A DNA stretch of 23,517 nucleotides from a virus, in IMG/VR virus record IMGVR_UViG_3300042311_001063, positions 1 to 23,517 of that record; one strand, given 5' to 3'. Numbering within the stretch: position 1 is the stretch's first letter; every line of letters begins with the position of its first letter. This document shows positions 1-5,963 of this stretch, piece by piece. The notes under the pieces are model-generated. The model was not told where the DNA came from, made no database searches, and was given only the letters and a program-made list of their open reading frames with translations. The position numbers and the translations under genes were made by a program.

Positions 1-33
1 CTGTCGCATAACTTTTCTGCCACAACTACCATA

Positions 34-56
34 GATAGTTTTTTAAAGAAACTATC
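34..56. other. Stem-loop, 8-bp arms
   Basis: GATAGTTT at 34-41 pairs with AAACTATC at 49-56 around a 7-nt loop. It lies downstream of tRNA-Ala on the minus strand. No U-tract follows on either strand, so it is not a clear terminator. It could be a processing or 3'-protecting hairpin. The rest of 1-298 contains no convincing gene apart from the repeat at 137-186. Confidence 0.4.
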
Positions 57-136
57 AAAACTTTTAGCATAATTATTTGGTAATGCCATCACCTAGTCTA
101 TCTCTTCCAATAGCTCACCATACATGCCTCTCTTCT

Positions 137-186
137 ATTTTAATTATTGCTACTAATCTAACGCCACTAAGATCATAATTTTATTC
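137..186 (-). repeat. Copy 1 of a roughly 50-nt element with a D-arm-like core
   Basis: This stretch is clearly related to 6923-6971. Read on the minus strand, both copies share GATTAGTAGCAAT, preceded by a GATCTTRGTRG block. The core resembles the TTAGTAG D-loop of the altered tRNAs in this array. No complete cloverleaf could be built around this copy, so it may be a decayed or strongly diverged tRNA-like gene. Two copies 6.8 kb apart in the same orientation suggest a functional or recently duplicated RNA element. Confidence 0.4.
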
Positions 187-298
187 GGTATTTACCAAAC
201 CTATTGCTAGGAGAACGATGGGCAGTCCTTATTCTTTTTTACTATAAATGATAACGTTTGTCAACGATTTTATTGTAACCCTCGCCATATTACGATAG

Positions 299-370
299 TG
301 GACCCACGGGTATTCGAAACCCGCCCTACAGAATGCAAATCTGTTATGCCCCCAACAACACTTTAGGCCC
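299..370 (-). tRNA. tRNA-Ala(TGC)
   Basis: The 5' acceptor GGGCCTA pairs with TGGGTCC (two G-U pairs), followed by discriminator A. One of the wobbles is G3-U70, the hallmark recognised by alanyl-tRNA synthetase. The anticodon stem ACAGA/TCTGT encloses TTTGCAT, giving anticodon TGC. The T-loop TTCGAAT is canonical and the D-loop contains GG. CCA is not encoded. At 72 nt it is one of the most normal tRNAs of the array. Confidence 0.85.
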
Positions 371-467
371 AAAGGATTTGTCTTTTTGCATATTAAAAAT
401 ATGTGACAAATCATAACATTTTATTTAACAAAGTAGTCCTGATAAGAGTAAACTACAGGACCAAATT

Positions 468-568
468 AAGTTAATTGTGGAATCGAACCACGTTAATCAT
501 CCATGATTTAATTTTGAATCGAACAAAAATCTATAGCCGTCGCTACGGAAGCCCACTTCTAATTAACT
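468..568 (-). tRNA. Long tRNA-like gene (101 nt), possibly tRNA-Ser(CGA)
   Basis: AGTTAAT pairs perfectly with ATTAACT, and the 3' part has a T-arm GTGG-TTCGATT-CCAC. A second hairpin, TTTTG-TTCGATT-CAAAA, could be the anticodon arm (CGA, Ser) but also looks like a duplicated T-arm. A hairpin AATCA-TGGA-TGATT would be a type II variable arm. The D-region is about 13 nt too long and contains CCGT-AGCG-ACGG. Position 37 would be T, which is unusual. A sigma70 promoter places the start within a few nt of the 5' end. The gene is real by structure, but the isotype is uncertain. Confidence 0.5.
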
Positions 569-575
569 TAAATTA

Positions 576-604
576 TTTATACCAAAATTTCTTAATCATG
601 TCAA
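576..604 (-). promoter_or_regulatory. Sigma70 promoter for the tRNA-like gene at 468-568
   Basis: On the minus strand: TTGACA, 17-bp spacer, TATAAA. Only 7 nt separate the -10 box from the tRNA 5' end, so transcription should start at or next to the first tRNA nucleotide. Confidence 0.75.
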
Positions 605-611
605 CAATTAA

Positions 612-1016
612 TTAGTCAATAAATCTAATTTCATTAATTTTTTTCAATTGTTTTAATAGTAATGAGAAAGCAATATCAGCATTACTGCCACAAAATGTCA
701 TAAAACAATTTGGGTTAACATAAAACAAAATAGAAGCATATTTATTGTTGCTACACGCCAATAAATAATCTTCATAAGTTTCCCATTCATCTTCGTCAAA
801 TTGTACATCAAATAAATCAAAATCATCAGAAGGTGTTTCAGACCAAACAAATATAATACAATTTGGAAGTAAATTAACTAAATTAGAAAATAAATTAAAA
901 TTATTAATTAACTTATAATTTTCTAATTTAGTTAATAATTCATTATTTTTCTTATAATCAGGTTCATGATAACCGCTAAAATTATCATTAAATTCTAAAT
1001 AAACATTTTCTAGCAT
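612..1016 (-). CDS. Hypothetical acidic protein, 134 aa
   Basis: I do not recognise a family. The frame is open further upstream (to 1049), but the ATG at 1016 (MLENV...) is preceded at good distance by AAAGGAG, so this start is preferred. The middle carries an acidic stretch (DDFDLFDVQFDEDEW, about residues 65-80). There is no signal peptide or membrane segment. It is the last gene of a leftward block of small proteins before the RNA genes. Composition matches its neighbours. Confidence 0.75.
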   Translation of the reverse strand: MLENVYLEFNDNFSGYHEPDYKKNNELLTKLENYKLINNFNLFSNLVNLLPNCIIFVWSETPSDDFDLFDVQFDEDEWETYEDYLLACSNNKYASILFYVNPNCFMTFCGSNADIAFSLLLKQLKKINEIRFID

Positions 1017-1070
1017 ATTTTTTCTCCTTTGTTTAAAAAAGGATAACATAATAAAAATTTATGTCAACAA

Positions 1071-1748
1071 TTATTTGTTTATTATTTCTAATATATTTTT
1101 TATTTTTTCAAATGATATTCGATCATTTTCACGTATGCCACTTTCAATATCCAAATAATAATTTTTAAAACCTAATGTTAAAATTTTATTATTTATTTTT
1201 AAAATATTATTTTTATTAATTCCACCAGCAAATCCAATTTTACCTTGTCGATTAATCAAAGGATCAATTGGATATGAGTTTATTTCAATTCCTTTACCAT
1301 GAGAACAATCATATAACCAATCAATTCTATCGTCAATTGGCAATTCAGATATAACCAAATCTTTTTTATTGGCTGGTAAAATCAACCGCCCATTAAAGCC
1401 TAAATTTTCAAGATTTTCTAAAGCAATATTAATATCAACTGAAAATCTATTCAATTGTACTCGTTCTAATAGCTCCCAATTGATTTTTGGAATATTATTT
1501 ATTCTGTCGTTTCCTAATTGTTTAGCTAATTCACCAAATACGTGTATTGAGGTTTTTATATTATTTTCTTTTAATTTTTTATTAAACAAATTAATAAAAT
1601 CAACAGAAGCAAATCTTTCAAACCCATCAATATGTTTTAAAGAAAGTGCAGTTGATAACTCTAAATTATCAACTGCATAATTTTTAATTAATTTTAATAA
1701 TTGATCTATATCAATATTAGAAAAAGAATTTAATGATAAATTAATCAT
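1071..1748 (-). CDS. TIM-barrel protein resembling phosphoribosylanthranilate isomerase (TrpF-like)
   Basis: A 225-aa protein whose C-terminal third matches the phosphate-binding end of TrpF-type (beta/alpha)8 barrels: a GFAGGI motif near residue 174, then YYLDIESGIRENDR (about 198-211). A mid-protein YDCSHGKG resembles the D-x-S-x-G-x-G strand of that family. The length is usual for TrpF (200-220 aa). The ATG overlaps the end of the 74-aa gene upstream (ATGA at 1745-1748), so the two are translationally coupled. No other tryptophan-biosynthesis gene is nearby, so the substrate may differ. The fold is likely; the reaction is inference. Confidence 0.55.
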   Translation of the reverse strand: MINLSLNSFSNIDIDQLLKLIKNYAVDNLELSTALSLKHIDGFERFASVDFINLFNKKLKENNIKTSIHVFGELAKQLGNDRINNIPKINWELLERVQLNRFSVDINIALENLENLGFNGRLILPANKKDLVISELPIDDRIDWLYDCSHGKGIEINSYPIDPLINRQGKIGFAGGINKNNILKINNKILTLGFKNYYLDIESGIRENDRISFEKIKNILEIINK

Positions 1749-1969
1749 AAATTTTGATTTTTTCTTGCATCTTCTAATTTTTGAATATGTTTACGAATCC
1801 ATCGCATAAACAATAAAGCTTTATCTTCTTTCATAAAAACAGCATTACCAACATCATCAGTTGGAACAGGAAATAAGAAATCGTTTTCTGTTTTATACCA
1901 TAATTCATTATCACGAAAATATTCAAATGTAACTTTTTTATTATCTGATACCATTTCTTTAATATTCAT
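1745..1969 (-). CDS. Conserved-looking small phage protein, 74 aa
   Basis: A small soluble protein with alternating aromatic and charged residues (VTFEYFRDNELWYKT) and a C-terminal amphipathic helix (FMRWIRKHIQKLEDA). I do not assign a function. It is preceded by an AAGGA-type Shine-Dalgarno site, and its stop overlaps the start of the TrpF-like gene by 4 nt, so both are made from one mRNA. Confidence 0.7.
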   Translation of the reverse strand: MNIKEMVSDNKKVTFEYFRDNELWYKTENDFLFPVPTDDVGNAVFMKEDKALLFMRWIRKHIQKLEDARKNQNL

Positions 1970-2001
1970 TATTAATTATCCTTTTTTTATTTTGAAAATT
2001 T

Positions 2002-2505
2002 TTAAGGCAATGTATTTTCATCAAACATTTCAACATTAAATCCGCGATTTTTTAAATCAGCAATAGTTTCTTCTAAATTCCCAATATTGGATATAAAAGT
2101 ATTTTCTTGTATTTCTTCATATTCATCTTGAATAAATGCTTTTAAAATATCACCAAAAACAAATTCTAAATGTTGATCATAAAAATATCTTTCTTTTACT
2201 TTCCACCAATTAGGTGCAAACATAATTACTACAGCTTCTTCGTCTGAATCAATATTGTCTTGTGAATGTTGAACATATGCTGTCCACTCGTTTGCGGTTT
2301 CAGCAAAAGGAAACATAGAATAATCTTCATCGTCGCCATCATATGAAATAACTAGCCATTTTTCATCAGTAATAGTTGATTTAAAAATACGAATTACATT
2401 TTGATCAACTTTCTTCTTAGAAATTCGTTTAATTTGCTTTTCAGTATGATCTTTAAATGCACGAGCATAACTTAATAATACTGTTTTAATTTCATCTGAT
2501 GACAT
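2002..2505 (-). CDS. Hypothetical acidic protein, 167 aa
   Basis: The start at 2505 (MSSDEIKT) is chosen because GAAAGGA lies just upstream. An in-frame ATG at 2559 would add 18 residues, has no ribosome-binding site and overlaps the neighbouring gene at 2528-2893. The protein has a basic patch (HTEKQIKRISKKK, about residues 20-32), then an acidic alpha/beta-looking body with YDGDDEDYSMFPFAE and an acidic C-terminus. No known motif was recognised. It is part of the leftward cluster 612-3558. Confidence 0.7.
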   Translation of the reverse strand: MSSDEIKTVLLSYARAFKDHTEKQIKRISKKKVDQNVIRIFKSTITDEKWLVISYDGDDEDYSMFPFAETANEWTAYVQHSQDNIDSDEEAVVIMFAPNWWKVKERYFYDQHLEFVFGDILKAFIQDEYEEIQENTFISNIGNLEETIADLKNRGFNVEMFDENTLP

Positions 2506-2527
2506 TTTTAATTCCTTTCTATGAATT

Positions 2528-2893
2528 TTAACTATAACGCAATAACATTTCAACTTCAAATACTTTATCTTGATTTGGATGATAGGTCAACCAATCTTTT
2601 ACATTAAGATAGTTTTTTCCATATAACCAAAAAGAATAATAACCGTTATTAAAAATTAATGCAGGACCATCTTCTTTATGTGGTTGGTTATTTTCATAAT
2701 AACAAACAAATAAATCATCTATTCTTGCTGGTAAATTTTTTCTATGAATTTTATTTTTATTATAATAAAAAGTACCATCATCCGCAGTTACTTTCCAATG
2801 AGTTGATTCATTTTCAACAATTAATTGTTCAAATGGTATTTCAGAATATTTTTTACAACTTTTTATTTCATCGTTTAATTTATAATAATACAT
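2528..2893 (-). CDS. HRxxGPA-family paralog 1 (divergent), 121 aa
   Basis: A divergent member of the dispersed family also found at 10157, 10584, 14428, 16593, 21830 and 23215. It keeps the YYYKLND start, a PHKEDGPALIFNNG segment in place of HRLTGPA, a WLYG box, and the C-terminal DWLTYHPNQDKVFEVEMLLRYS seen as HPNQ...EMLLKYT in others. The x-x-DGPA-x-x motif recalls MORN/YwqK-like repeats in phage and bacterial proteins, but only one unit is present. The role is unknown. It has no membrane segment. Confidence 0.75.
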   Translation of the reverse strand: MYYYKLNDEIKSCKKYSEIPFEQLIVENESTHWKVTADDGTFYYNKNKIHRKNLPARIDDLFVCYYENNQPHKEDGPALIFNNGYYSFWLYGKNYLNVKDWLTYHPNQDKVFEVEMLLRYS

Positions 2894-2926
2894 AATAAAA
2901 CCTTTATAAAATTGACAACTATAAAA

Positions 2927-3217
2927 TTATTGAATAGTTATTGTGTCAAATAATACATGTTCTCCATAATGTATTTCTATAACATTGTCTTCTATATTAG
3001 AATTTATTTTTATTTGAACAAATATTCGATCTTTTAATAAATTTGTAAGTCCAAATACACTTGGGCAATTTATTGTTATAAATTCAAAAGTATTATTGTT
3101 AAGAATAATATACGTATGATCAAGGTTATCTCTATATTTTTGTATTATTTTATGAATACTTAATAGCACTAGGCTAGATAAACTAGCATGATTAGTATTA
3201 TGATAATATACGAGCAT
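2927..3217 (-). CDS. Hypothetical protein, 96 aa
   Basis: A short soluble protein of unknown function with a hydrophobic N-terminal third (LSSLVLLSIHKIIQKY) and a predicted beta-rich rest ending in HVLFDTITIQ. It sits between two other hypothetical genes in the same direction. The upstream ribosome-binding site is weak. No motif was recognised. Confidence 0.55.
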   Translation of the reverse strand: MLVYYHNTNHASLSSLVLLSIHKIIQKYRDNLDHTYIILNNNTFEFITINCPSVFGLTNLLKDRIFVQIKINSNIEDNVIEIHYGEHVLFDTITIQ

Positions 3218-3270
3218 TTAATTTTCCTAGAAGTTTTATTAATTGAGTATTTAAGTTAGAATAACAAATA

Positions 3271-3558
3271 TTATTCATTCATATCTAAAATTCTTAAATG
3301 TTTTTGCCAATCATAAAAACAAAAATGTTCACAATTATTAAGGCCATAGTCAGTTGTATCTAAACGAAAAACTTCTATAGTGCCATGTTCTTCTATATCG
3401 TAACCTTCCTCAATACGTTGAATAATCCCAACAGTTCCAAAACAATCACGAACTTTCATACCAATTTTTAAAACAATATCAGCATTAAGTTTTTCATTTT
3501 TTGCCCGCCAATTTTTCCAATCTCTTTGTTTAATCGGTAAACATTTTTCTAGTTGCAT
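3271..3558 (-). CDS. Small beta-rich phage protein, 95 aa
   Basis: The sequence VLKIGMKVRDCFGTVGIIQRIEEG followed by EEHGTIEVFRLDTTDYGLNNCEHFCFYDW suggests a small SH3/KOW-like barrel. Similar short proteins are common in large phages, but I know of no assigned function. A Cys-x2-His-x-Cys-like cluster (NCEHFCFYDW, about residues 74-83) could bind metal. It is the first gene of the leftward block, directly after the tRNA-Asn-like gene. Confidence 0.65.
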   Translation of the reverse strand: MQLEKCLPIKQRDWKNWRAKNEKLNADIVLKIGMKVRDCFGTVGIIQRIEEGYDIEEHGTIEVFRLDTTDYGLNNCEHFCFYDWQKHLRILDMNE

Positions 3559-3600
3559 TAAATTATTCCTTTAATTATACATTTTAAATCTTTATAAAAG

Positions 3601-3665
3601 CTTCCTACGTTCCACGTAATAATCGGTTAACAGCCGATTGCAGTCACTATGTTTGCTCGTAGGAA
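3601..3665 (-). tRNA. T-arm-less tRNA-Asn(GTT), 65 nt
   Basis: TTCCTAC pairs with GTAGGAA (7 bp, T1-A72), with discriminator G as in bacterial tRNA-Asn. The anticodon stem ATCGG/CCGAT holds CTGTTAA, the exact canonical Asn loop. A short D-arm GCA...TGC is possible. Only 12 nt lie between the anticodon stem and the acceptor, so a normal T-arm is absent; at most TACG/CGTA with a tiny loop. The D-loop also lacks the G18G19 that would contact a T-loop. It is either a minimal functional tRNA or a decaying gene; the intact stems favour the former. Confidence 0.55.
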
Positions 3666-3695
3666 TAAAAAATTATTAGCAGACTCTTAAAGAGA

Positions 3696-3774
3696 TTAGC
3701 ACTTACCAGATGGGACCAAAGGACGTTGCTAAAAGTTGGTTAATTTCTTTATCATGAAATCATGATACTGCTAA
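3696..3774 (-). tRNA. tRNA-like gene of unknown isotype
   Basis: TTAGCA and TGCTAA form a 6-bp closing stem two bases downstream of tRNA-Pro. Inside is a strong TATCATG-ATTT-CATGATA hairpin in the D-arm position. No convincing anticodon arm or canonical T-loop was found. Length (79 nt) and position fit a diverged tRNA cotranscribed with tRNA-Pro. Confidence 0.3.
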
Positions 3775-3776
3775 AG

Positions 3777-3848
3777 TCGGGGTAGAAAATTTTGCAATTT
3801 CGGCCTTTCGCTTCCAAAGCGAACACTCTACTTCTGAGCTATACCCCG
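3777..3848 (-). tRNA. tRNA-Pro(TGG), altered elbow
   Basis: CGGGGTA pairs with TACCCCG; C1-G72 is typical of bacterial tRNA-Pro. Discriminator A. The anticodon stem TTCGC/GCGAA encloses TTTGGAA (anticodon TGG). The D-arm is GCTC-AGAAGTA-GAGT: the usual GG is replaced by A18-G19. The T-arm is GAAAT-TGCAAAA-TTTTC, with G at position 55 instead of T, and a T-T mismatch at 53-61. The same D/T-loop combination recurs in tRNA-Trp. Confidence 0.85.
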
Positions 3849-3851
3849 AAA

Positions 3852-3871
3852 ATAATCTCCGAAAAGATTAT
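3852..3871. other. Hairpin immediately upstream of tRNA-Pro
   Basis: ATAATCT (3852-3858) pairs with AGATTAT (3865-3871), loop CCGAAA. It ends 4 nt before the tRNA-Pro 5' end on the minus strand and may mark a processing site. Confidence 0.4.
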
Positions 3872-3939
3872 CTTTGTAATTTACATTACGCACCAAACCA
3901 TCTTACGTGATCACAGATCAACATTATTTATCATAATGC

Positions 3940-3981
3940 ATGTTTAACCTTAGATTATTAATCTTTCATTGGCCCTAGGTT
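3940..3981. other. 42-nt inverted-repeat element
   Basis: TTTAACCT pairs with AGGTTAAA as an 8-bp closing stem. An internal AGATT-AAT-AATCT hairpin lies on one side. It ends 4 nt from the HNH stop codon and may be a small structured RNA or that gene's terminator. There is no clear U-tract. Confidence 0.3.
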
Positions 3982-3984
3982 AAA

Positions 3985-4467
3985 TTAGTTTTTAGTATTT
4001 ACATATGATTTGTAATTTAAAATATTTTCAATAGCGGGCCTACTCATGTTTGTTAATTCTATTATTTGATTTTTAGTAAGAGATTTATCTTCATAAGATT
4101 TTCTATAATAAATTACTTGTTCATTTGTTAATTTTGCTTGGCCGTTTTTAGCACCATTTCGTTTATGTTCTTCAGATTGTTTACGACCTAATGTATGTTT
4201 ATTTCCCAAAGCGCCTTTACGGGCATTTTCTTCTCGTGACAATAATTGTAAATTACTAATATCATTATTTTCTACATTACCATCAATATGATCTACTGTT
4301 TCGTCGTCTAATAATGGTCTTCCTAAATATTCTTCCATAATTGTTCTTGGATAAGAACGTGTTTTTCTTGTTCCATCTGAATATCTTATATGTTGTATTA
4401 ATCTTTTAGATTTTTTATCTTTATAAACTTTTGATGAAACTATTGTTTTTTCATTATTATTTGTCAT
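3985..4467 (-). CDS. HNH homing endonuclease, 160 aa
   Basis: The central HNH core is readable: a basic N-terminal region (RYSDGTRKTRSYPRTIMEEY), then LLDDETVDHIDGNVENNDISNLQLLSREEN (about residues 53-82), which holds the catalytic His-Asp-Asn arrangement. A GRKQSEEHKRNGAKNG segment (NUMOD3-like DNA-binding repeat) follows, with a C-terminal helix-turn-helix-like region (LTKNQIIELTNMSRPAIENIL). It is free-standing and ends up 16 nt upstream of the 3' end of the tRNA that carries an anticodon-loop insertion (4483-4621). It may mobilise that locus; this is inference from position only. Confidence 0.85.
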   Translation of the reverse strand: MTNNNEKTIVSSKVYKDKKSKRLIQHIRYSDGTRKTRSYPRTIMEEYLGRPLLDDETVDHIDGNVENNDISNLQLLSREENARKGALGNKHTLGRKQSEEHKRNGAKNGQAKLTNEQVIYYRKSYEDKSLTKNQIIELTNMSRPAIENILNYKSYVNTKN

Positions 4468-4482
4468 TTTTTCCTCTAATGG

Positions 4483-4621
4483 TACTCACGGTCGGATTCG
4501 AACCGACAACTAAACGATTTTCTGTTTTTTTCCTTATCGGAATTGCACCGAAAGTATTAAATAATACTTGTCTTTTTCTCAGGATTGAGTCGTTTTCCTC
4601 TTCCGATTGGGATACGTGAGC
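4483..4621 (-). tRNA. tRNA with a 65-nt insertion in the anticodon loop (Leu CAA or Phe GAA)
   Basis: GCTCACG pairs with CGTGAGT (G1-U72), discriminator A. The D-arm has a normal GG, and the T-arm is canonical (GTCGG-TTCGAAT-CCGAC). The anticodon stem AACGA/TCGTT is intact, but its loop is 72 nt. The flanks CTCA and AAA would rejoin as CTCAAAA (anticodon CAA, Leu). If the junction follows U33 instead, the loop would be CTGAAAA (GAA, Phe), which suits its short variable loop better. Removing the insertion leaves a normal 74-nt tRNA. The 61-nt insertion of the tRNA at 8731-8874 is homologous. Confidence 0.75.
4521..4585 (-). ncRNA. Anticodon-loop insertion (intron-like structured RNA), copy 1
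   Basis: The 65-nt insertion folds as a short closing stem (TCCT/AGGA) holding two hairpins: AAGTATT/AATACTT and TCGG-TGCAATT-CCGA. Copy 2 keeps the same order, with the second hairpin changed to TCAG/CTGA, a compensatory G-C to A-U swap, and identical loop TGCAATT. No group I core, bulge-helix-bulge or hammerhead core was recognised. Boundaries are ambiguous by a few nt because of flanking A residues. How, or whether, it is removed is unknown. Confidence 0.6.
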
Positions 4622-4648
4622 AAAATATAATTTTAAATATATTTTTTA

Positions 4649-4679
4649 CTTGTCGCGGCTGCTATTTCGCCATGCCCGC
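4649..4679 (-). pseudogene. 5' fragment of a tRNA-Leu-like gene
   Basis: GCGGGCATGG is identical to the 5' end of the tRNA at 8731-8874, together with its upstream flank AACAAATAT. A Leu-like D-arm (GCG...CGC) and ACAAG follow. No matching 3' half lies downstream. It is probably a remnant of a duplicated tRNA, or one half of a split gene. Confidence 0.5.
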
Positions 4680-4744
4680 ATATTTGTTTATCGCGTGAAA
4701 ACTATCACCATAAACTTTCAAATCACTATCTGATTTGAATTATC

Positions 4745-4858
4745 AATTACTAGCAGAAGATTTTGTTTGCTTTGTTACATCTGCATTGCGTTTTGCTTCA
4801 CGCTATTAACAATTCAATATTTAAGCTAAAATCGAAAACATTGAATTTTGTAGTAATT
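4745..4858 (-). ncRNA. Large-armed tRNA-like RNA, copy A
   Basis: Closed by AATTACTA/TAGTAATT (8 bp). Inside, in order on the minus strand: a long hairpin (AATTCAAT/ATTGAATT), a short hairpin (GCGT/ACGC), the box GCAATGCAGATGTAACAA, then the second strand of a GCAGA/TCTGC stem. Copy B at 4904-5029 has the same order, and its last stem is GTAGA/TCTAC, a compensatory change. A promoter places the start close to its 5' end. It could be a strongly diverged tRNA. No anticodon could be assigned. Confidence 0.5.
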
Positions 4859-4867
4859 AATGATTAT

Positions 4868-4896
4868 AATTTATCATTGATTTTCATTCTTGTCAA
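4868..4896 (-). promoter_or_regulatory. Promoter for RNA copy A
   Basis: Minus strand TTGACA, 17 bp, TAAATT (an alternative TATAAT lies 5 bp further). Nine nt separate the -10 box from the closing stem of the RNA at 4745-4858. Confidence 0.55.
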
Positions 4897-4903
4897 GAGT
4901 TTT

Positions 4904-5029
4904 AATCACAGGTAGAAGATTTTAACCATCATTGTTACATCTACATTGCCCTAGATAATAAGAGCGTTTTAACAAATTAATATAATATTTTATAAATATT
5001 TGCCCAAAATATTAATTTGTGCTGTGATT
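4904..5029 (-). ncRNA. Large-armed tRNA-like RNA, copy B
   Basis: Closed by AATCACAG/CTGTGATT. It contains a long A/U-rich hairpin (CAAATTAAT/ATTAATTTG), a short hairpin (GCTCT/AGGGC), the box GCAATGTAGATGTAACAA and a GTAGA/TCTAC stem next to the closing stem. The architecture equals copy A. It begins 4 nt after tRNA-Phe, so it is probably cotranscribed with it. Confidence 0.5.
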
Positions 5030-5032
5030 AAA

Positions 5033-5108
5033 GTGCCGCTTCTTGGTTTCGCGCCAAGTCCTCTTGCTCTTCATGCAAGCGCTTCTACTAAAGTTAGCTT
5101 AAACGGCA
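5033..5108 (-). tRNA. tRNA-Phe(GAA), altered elbow
   Basis: TGCCGTT pairs with AGCGGCA. The anticodon stem CTTGC/GCAAG encloses ATGAAGA (anticodon GAA). The T-arm CTTGG-CGCGAAA-CCAAG has C54 and G55 instead of T54 and T55. The D-loop reads TTTAGTAGA, with A18-G19 in place of GG. Stems are perfect, so the gene looks functional. Confidence 0.8.
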
Positions 5109-5116
5109 ATAAAAAT

Positions 5117-5145
5117 AATTTACTATGGATTTAGGTACATGTCAA
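5117..5145 (-). promoter_or_regulatory. Promoter for tRNA-Phe and RNA copy B
   Basis: Minus strand TTGACA, 17 bp, TAAATT, with 8 nt to the tRNA-Phe 5' end. Confidence 0.7.
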
Positions 5146-5159
5146 CTATTTTTTATGTG

Positions 5160-5232
5160 ATCCAGAAGTAGGATTTAAACCTACATTGCCAAGACTCAAA
5201 TTCTTGTTTCTTATCAGTTAGAAGATTCTGGA
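5160..5232 (-). tRNA. tRNA-Gln(TTG), altered elbow
   Basis: TCCAGAA pairs with TTCTGGA; U1-A72 is typical of tRNA-Gln. The anticodon stem CAAGA/TCTTG encloses ATTTGAG (anticodon TTG). The T-arm GTAGG-TTTAAAT-CCTAC has T56 instead of C56. The D-loop AACTGATA has G18 followed by A19. The normal G19-C56 tertiary pair is thus replaced by A19-U56. Confidence 0.85.
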
Positions 5233-5291
5233 ATAAAACTAAAAATGTTCCCTCTAGTATTTTAAACTATTAAACTATAAAGAGATAATCA

Positions 5292-5348
5292 GGATGATTT
5301 TGTTTTTCAAACCAAAAATTGAAATTTTAAAATTTGCGGAACTCATCC
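5292..5348 (-). ncRNA. Mini-RNA E1 of a four-copy tandem family
   Basis: GGATGA and TCATCC close the element. On the minus strand the 5' strand is preceded by TTTAAAG-type sequence and followed by TTCCGCAAA. The 3' strand is preceded by GAAAAACAAAA. It is the last unit (E4 to E1) in the direction of transcription. Confidence 0.5.
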
Positions 5349-5392
5349 TTTAAACTATAAAATAAGAAAGTATAATATAAGGAAATAAATCA

Positions 5393-5439
5393 GAATGATG
5401 TTTTTTGCATTTCCAAGCTAAATTTTGCTGAAATCATTC
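5393..5439 (-). ncRNA. Mini-RNA E2
   Basis: A 47-nt unit closed by a perfect GAATGAT/ATCATTC stem. It contains TTCAGCAAAA after the 5' strand and an A-rich GCAAAAAAC before the 3' strand. The loop has no room for three tRNA arms. Confidence 0.55.
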
Positions 5440-5468
5440 TTTAAACAACTAAAAAGAAAATTAGTACA

Positions 5469-5567
5469 GAATAGTTTTTTACATTTTATATTAATGAGGA
5501 AATATAAAACCTCGGTATCAGAGGATTAATCTGATTTTGCTAATTTGAAATTTTGCAGAACCTATTC
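5469..5567 (-). ncRNA. Mini-RNA E3, with two extra hairpins
   Basis: Closed by GAATAG/CTATTC, with the family box TTCTGCAAAA. Unlike the others it holds two inserted hairpins, TCAGA-TTAATCC-TCTGA and GAGG...CCTC, giving 99 nt. The 7-nt loop TTAATCC resembles an anticodon loop, but no cloverleaf follows. Confidence 0.5.
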
Positions 5568-5588
5568 TTTAAACTTTAAAATATTTCA

Positions 5589-5642
5589 GATTAGTGTTTG
5601 TTTTTTATCAAAAAAAAATAATTATTTTTGCTGAAACTAATC
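5589..5642 (-). ncRNA. Mini-RNA E4, promoter-proximal
   Basis: Closed by GATTAGT/ACTAATC. It contains TTCAGCAAAA and an AAAAA-TAATTA-TTTTT hairpin. A consensus promoter ends 8 nt before its first base, so the RNA should begin at or just before the closing stem. Confidence 0.55.
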
Positions 5643-5650
5643 TTTAAATT

Positions 5651-5679
5651 ATTATAACTCAATTATTGAATTATGTCAA
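5651..5679 (-). promoter_or_regulatory. Consensus sigma70 promoter for E4-E1
   Basis: Minus strand TTGACA, exactly 17 bp, TATAAT: perfect consensus, and among the strongest promoters in the window. It fixes the transcribed strand of the E-family RNAs. Confidence 0.85.
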
Positions 5680-5687
5680 TAACTAAA

Positions 5688-5804
5688 TTACATTGAATCT
5701 ACTAATTCCCATTCTTCATCATCTAAATAGGATGATTTATTTTCTAAAAAATTAATATATTCTTCTGAAATGTCATCTTTGTAATCATTTGTATTATCAG
5801 TCAT
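5688..5804 (-). CDS. Tiny acidic protein, 38 aa
   Basis: A short ORF starting MTDNTNDYKDDISEEY and ending WELVDSM, with a good Shine-Dalgarno site (AGGAGA) 7 nt before ATG. It is very acidic. It is embedded among RNA genes and overlaps the promoter region of the E-family only at its 3' end. The function is unknown. It could be an anti-host or regulatory peptide, but nothing in the sequence says so. Confidence 0.65.
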   Translation of the reverse strand: MTDNTNDYKDDISEEYINFLENKSSYLDDEEWELVDSM

Positions 5805-5844
5805 ATTAATCTCCTATATTGAATTATATTAATAATTTTTATGG

Positions 5845-5916
5845 CATCCTTGCAGAATTTTGCAATCTGGACTTCAGTTTTGGAGACTGACATGTTAACT
5901 TCTACACCACAAGGAT
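5845..5916 (-). tRNA. tRNA-Trp(CCA), altered elbow
   Basis: ATCCTTG pairs with CAAGGAT, discriminator G as in tRNA-Trp. The anticodon stem TCAGT/ACTGA holds CTCCAAA (anticodon CCA), the canonical Trp loop. The D-arm GTGT-AGAAGTTA-ACAT has A18-G19. The T-arm CAGAT-TGCAAAA-TTCTG has G55, with the same loop as tRNA-Pro. Confidence 0.85.
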
Positions 5917-5963
5917 AATTTAAAATATATCGTAATTGAATATACTTTATTTTAACATATTGG

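Noticed and set aside
229-414. 61-aa minus-strand reading frame
   Set aside because: It runs straight through tRNA-Ala(TGC) and has no ribosome-binding site.
1369-1680. 103-aa plus-strand frame
   Set aside because: Antisense to the TrpF-like gene; no start signals and low-complexity translation.
2659-2895. 78-aa plus-strand frame
   Set aside because: Antisense to HRxxGPA paralog 1.
4521-4585. Group I or archaeal-type tRNA intron
   Set aside because: No P/Q/R/S core or terminal G for group I, and no bulge-helix-bulge at the junctions.
4431-4619. 62-aa plus-strand frame
   Set aside because: Overlaps the insertion-bearing tRNA and the start of the HNH gene.
4889-5700. tmRNA
   Set aside because: No tRNA-Ala-like acceptor with a G3-U70 pair joined to a tag ORF, and no consensus tmRNA ends.
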